From positions 1-8,341 of the forward strand of contig JBEAQJ010000131.1 of the NCBI GenBank assembly GCA_041163945.1: a DNA stretch of 8,341 bases, read 5' to 3'. The notes beneath the pieces were generated by a model, which was not told the origin of the DNA, did not search any database, and saw only the letters and a list, made by a program, of their open reading frames with translations. Position numbers and translations under genes: made by a program. This stretch comes from Roseicyclus sp041163945. GTDB taxonomy: Bacteria; Pseudomonadota; Alphaproteobacteria; Rhodobacterales; Rhodobacteraceae. This document shows positions 5,826 to 8,341 of this stretch, piece after piece (the stretch's first letter is position 1; each line of letters begins with the position of its first letter).

Positions 5826-6959
5826 GTGACATCGATGGCATTCCGCATGGCGCGCGGGGCGACGCTTTGCCTTGTGTTGGGCGCGTTGGCCGCCTGCAGC
5901 CTGCTGCCGCGCTCGGGCCCGACGCGCGCCGAAATCCTGGCCGGCGCCGAACCGGGCCAAGGCAACGCCTTTGTGGTCGAGGTCGATCCCGACGTGACGA
6001 TGGCCACGGCCGTGGTGCCGCCGCTGGGATTTCCGGCCGCGCTGATCGATGCGGCCATTGCCGACACCGACGTGATCCGTCCGGGCGACGTCATTTCGCT
6101 GACGGTCTATGAAAACGTCACCGATGGGTTGTTGACGGGCCAAGGCGCGTCAGCCGCGGTGATCGACGAGGTGCAGGTCGATGGCACGGGCCATATTTTC
6201 ATCCCCTATGCGGGACGTCTGCGCGCCGCCGACAACACCCCCGAAGCGCTGCGCGAAATCATCACGCGCAACCTGGATGAACAAACCCCCGATCCGCAGG
6301 TGATCGTGCGGCGCAGCGCCGGCGATGGGTCGACGGTGACGGTCAGCGGCACCGTCGGCGCCCAGGGTGTCTACCCGATCCAGCGCCCCACCCGGACCCT
6401 GTCGGCGATGTTGGCCGCCGCGGGCGGGGTGACGGTCGACCCCGAAATCGCACAAGTCACGTTGGTGCGCGGCACCCAACGCGGCACGATCTGGTTCCAA
6501 GACCTGTTTCGCGATGCAGCCCTCGACATCGCACTGCGCGATGGTGACCGGATCTTGGTCGAAGAAGACGGGCGCAGCTTCACCGCGCTGGGCGCCACCG
6601 GGGCCCAGACACAGGTGCCCTTTGATGCGCAAAGCATCTCGGCCATCGAAGCCATCGCATCGGTCGGCGGGCTGAACCCCAATCTGGCCGATCCCACCGG
6701 GGTCTTCGTGCTGCGCGATGAACCCGAAGCCATCGCGCGCGCCGTGGTGGGCCAGGCCGATCTGACCGGCCCGCAACGGCTGATCTATGTGCTTGACCTG
6801 ACCGCGCCCACGGGAATGTTCGAGGCACGCGATTTCGTCATTCGCGATGGTGACACGGTCTATGTCACCGCAGCACCGATCACCCAGTGGAACAACGCCA
6901 TCCGGGCGCTGACCGGAACGCTGACCGCGGCCGATACCGTTGGCAACACGGTCCGATAG
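5826..6959 (+). CDS. Polysaccharide export outer-membrane lipoprotein (Wza/CtrA/KpsD superfamily)
   Basis: Forms the periplasm-spanning outer-membrane channel through which capsule leaves the cell. A lipoprotein signal is clear: basic start, hydrophobic stretch, lipobox LAAC with acceptor C24, and Ser at +2, which favours outer-membrane sorting. The polysaccharide export (PES) domain follows at about 80-162, with DVIRPGDVISLTVYEN (82-97) and VDGTGHIFIPYAGRL (118-132). Two SLBB-type domains follow. The first, at about 171-246, contains VSGTVGAQGVYP; the second, at about 252-350, contains SISAIEAIASVGGLNP. The C-terminal stretch ITQWNNAIRALTGTL could be the amphipathic helix that lines the outer-membrane pore in Wza. 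At 377 residues it matches Wza or meningococcal CtrA in length, not the roughly 560-residue E. coli KpsD. It starts with GTG, 91 bp after kpsS. Its role in capsule export is inferred from the flanking kpsS and kpsC; the family also serves other polysaccharides. Confidence 0.93.
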   Translation: MTSMAFRMARGATLCLVLGALAACSLLPRSGPTRAEILAGAEPGQGNAFVVEVDPDVTMATAVVPPLGFPAALIDAAIADTDVIRPGDVISLTVYENVTDGLLTGQGASAAVIDEVQVDGTGHIFIPYAGRLRAADNTPEALREIITRNLDEQTPDPQVIVRRSAGDGSTVTVSGTVGAQGVYPIQRPTRTLSAMLAAAGGVTVDPEIAQVTLVRGTQRGTIWFQDLFRDAALDIALRDGDRILVEEDGRSFTALGATGAQTQVPFDAQSISAIEAIASVGGLNPNLADPTGVFVLRDEPEAIARAVVGQADLTGPQRLIYVLDLTAPTGMFEARDFVIRDGDTVYVTAAPITQWNNAIRALTGTLTAADTVGNTVR

Positions 6960-6965
6960 CCCGCC

Positions 6966-8341
6966 ATGGGCGTGCCCGACGATCCGCGCCAACGCGGCCA
7001 CAGCCCCCGACGCAACGCCCATGTCTTCAACGCCGGCTTTCTGACGCAGGGACGGGTGCGGCGCATCTTGTCGCTGGCGGGCTATGACCTGCGGCTGGGG
7101 CGCCCGGGGCGCGCGGATGATGTGCTGGTCTGGGGCCATTCGCCCTATGCCTGGCGGGGCATCGCCGCCGCGGCGCGCAGCGGCGCACAGCTGGTGCGCG
7201 TCGAAGATGCCTTTCTGCGCGGGCTGCATCTGGGCCGGTCGGGCGCCCCGCCCCTGGGGCTGATCATCGACCGGCGGGGCATCTATTTCGACGCCAGCAG
7301 GCCCTCGGATCTGGAGGATCTTCTGGCCGGCCATCCGCTGGATGACCCCCGATTGCTCGACCGGGCGGAACGTGCGATCGCGCGCATCGCGGCCGCGCAT
7401 CTGACGAAATACGCCGCAACCGATCCTGCCCTTGCCCCCCCCGCCGCGGATTATGTGCTGTTGATCGACCAAGCGCGCGGTGACGCCGCGATCGGGCTGG
7501 GCGCGGCCAGCGCGGCCAGCTTTGCCGAGATGCTGACGCAGGCCCGCATGGATCACCCTGACCTGCCCATCGTGATCAAGACCCATCCGGAAACACGGGC
7601 CGGCCACAGACCCGGCCATTTCGACCCCGCCAACCTGCCGCCCGGCGTGATGCTCGAAGACCGGCCGATATCGCCACAACGCCTGTTTGAGGGCGCACGC
7701 GCGGTCTATTGCGTGACCTCGCTGATGGGGTTCGAGGCGATCCTGGCAGGCCATCGCCCGGTGCTGTTCGGTGTGCCCTTTTACGCGGGATGGGGCCTGA
7801 GCGTGGATCGCCGCCCGATACCCGCACGCCGCCAGCGCCCGCTGACACGCGCGCAACTGGCCGCGGCGGCGCTGATCCTATACCCCACATGGTATGATCC
7901 CTACCGCGACCAGCTGGGCCAGATCGAAGATGCGATCGGCGCGCTCGAGGCACAGGCGCGCGCCTGGCGCGAAGATCGCGCCGGCCATGTCGCGGTCGGC
8001 ATGCGGGCGTGGAAACGGCGCCATCTGGTGCAAATCTTCGGGCCCATGCGCTTTTGCGACGATGCGCAAAAAGCGGCCGCCGACGGCCGGCCCGTCATGG
8101 TCTGGGCCGGGCGCGAAACCGCCGGTCTGCGCACCGCCTGCACCGCGGCGAACCGGCCGCTTGTCCGGGTCGAAGACGGCTTCCTGCGCTCGCGCGGGCT
8201 TGGGGCAGAACTGGTGCCGCCGCTGTCGCTGGTGGTCGATGATCGGGGCATCTATCACGACCCGACCCGTGAAAGCCGGCTGGATCGGTTGATCGCAGAG
8301 GCAGCCACGATGGCACCCCGGGACTTGCAGCGCGCCGAAGC
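6966..8341 (+). CDS. kpsC: Capsule beta-Kdo transferase, KpsC-like (two-module), C-terminus beyond the window
   Basis: KpsC extends the single Kdo placed by KpsS into the poly-Kdo linker using two glycosyltransferase modules with alternating linkages. The frame stays open to the right edge, giving 458 residues of a protein usually around 650-700. The first module carries VRVEDAFLRG (77-86), RRGIYFDASRPSDLEDLL just after it, KTHP (205-208), and VTSLMGFEAILAG (250-262) followed by PFYAGWGL. The second module begins near 360 and repeats the same signature: VRVEDGFLRSRGLG starting at 400, then PPLSLVVDDRGIYHDPTRES. The duplicated motif is the strongest evidence for KpsC rather than KpsS. The ATG is only six bases after the stop of the export lipoprotein gene and has no visible ribosome binding site, so translation probably depends on ribosomes finishing that gene. 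A GTG at 6972 is an alternative start. Confidence 0.92.
   Translation, partial: MGVPDDPRQRGHSPRRNAHVFNAGFLTQGRVRRILSLAGYDLRLGRPGRADDVLVWGHSPYAWRGIAAAARSGAQLVRVEDAFLRGLHLGRSGAPPLGLIIDRRGIYFDASRPSDLEDLLAGHPLDDPRLLDRAERAIARIAAAHLTKYAATDPALAPPAADYVLLIDQARGDAAIGLGAASAASFAEMLTQARMDHPDLPIVIKTHPETRAGHRPGHFDPANLPPGVMLEDRPISPQRLFEGARAVYCVTSLMGFEAILAGHRPVLFGVPFYAGWGLSVDRRPIPARRQRPLTRAQLAAAALILYPTWYDPYRDQLGQIEDAIGALEAQARAWREDRAGHVAVGMRAWKRRHLVQIFGPMRFCDDAQKAAADGRPVMVWAGRETAGLRTACTAANRPLVRVEDGFLRSRGLGAELVPPLSLVVDDRGIYHDPTRESRLDRLIAEAATMAPRDLQRAE

Noticed and set aside
6150..7856. Long 568-codon open frame on the minus strand across the exporter and kpsC genes
   Set aside because: It runs antisense to two well-supported genes. 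Its translation is Arg/Gly/His/Gln-rich with no recognisable domain, typical of a shadow frame created by GC-rich third positions.
7197..8270. Repeated VRVED...RGIY block that could look like a tandem gene duplication
   Set aside because: This is the normal two-module layout of KpsC; the reading frame is continuous and the copies are diverged at the DNA level.

Overview
The window is GC-rich and gene-dense. It most likely comes from an alphaproteobacterium of the Rhodobacterales (Roseobacter/Rhodobacter type). The basis is high GC, the order ribE - small unknown gene - ribBA-type gene - ribH - nusB, the style of the encoded proteins, and a CTCC/GGAG hairpin followed by a T-run that I recall as common in intergenic DNA of this order. 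I could not run a database search.

Left half, all on the minus strand. Read in the direction of transcription (right to left) it holds riboflavin synthase (ribE, 4275-3688), an unrecognised 198-residue protein (3590-2994), a DHBP synthase fused to a degenerate GTP cyclohydrolase II domain (2924-1797), lumazine synthase (ribH, 1800-1276), the antitermination factor NusB (1279-779), and the N-terminal part of a cation/Ca2+ exchanger (659 to the left edge, no stop in the window). The ribBA-type gene, ribH and nusB are joined by two ATGA stop/start overlaps, so they should be translated from one message. Together RibE, RibH and the DHBP synthase cover the last steps of riboflavin synthesis. GTP cyclohydrolase II and RibD activities must come from elsewhere in the genome.

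Right half, all on the plus strand. This is one end of a capsule locus of the ABC-transporter-dependent type. It holds a KpsS-like beta-Kdo transferase (4445-5734), an outer-membrane polysaccharide export lipoprotein of the Wza/CtrA/KpsD superfamily (5826-6959), and a KpsC-like two-module beta-Kdo transferase (6966 to the right edge, incomplete). KpsS and KpsC build the poly-Kdo linker on a phospholipid, and the lipoprotein forms the outer-membrane exit. The inner-membrane ABC transporter and the KpsE-type co-polymerase are not in the window.

The two halves diverge from a 169-bp spacer (4276-4444). It contains a locally AT-rich patch with a perfect 12-bp palindrome next to kpsS and a set of mutually exclusive GC-rich stems in the ribE leader. 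There is no recognisable FMN riboswitch. No gene-free stretch exceeds 300 bases; the longest is this spacer. I found no mobile element, CRISPR array, tRNA or rRNA. I see no convincing new defence or mobile system. The points most worth a second look are the cysteine-less cyclohydrolase half, the unknown rib-operon protein, and the divergent spacer.
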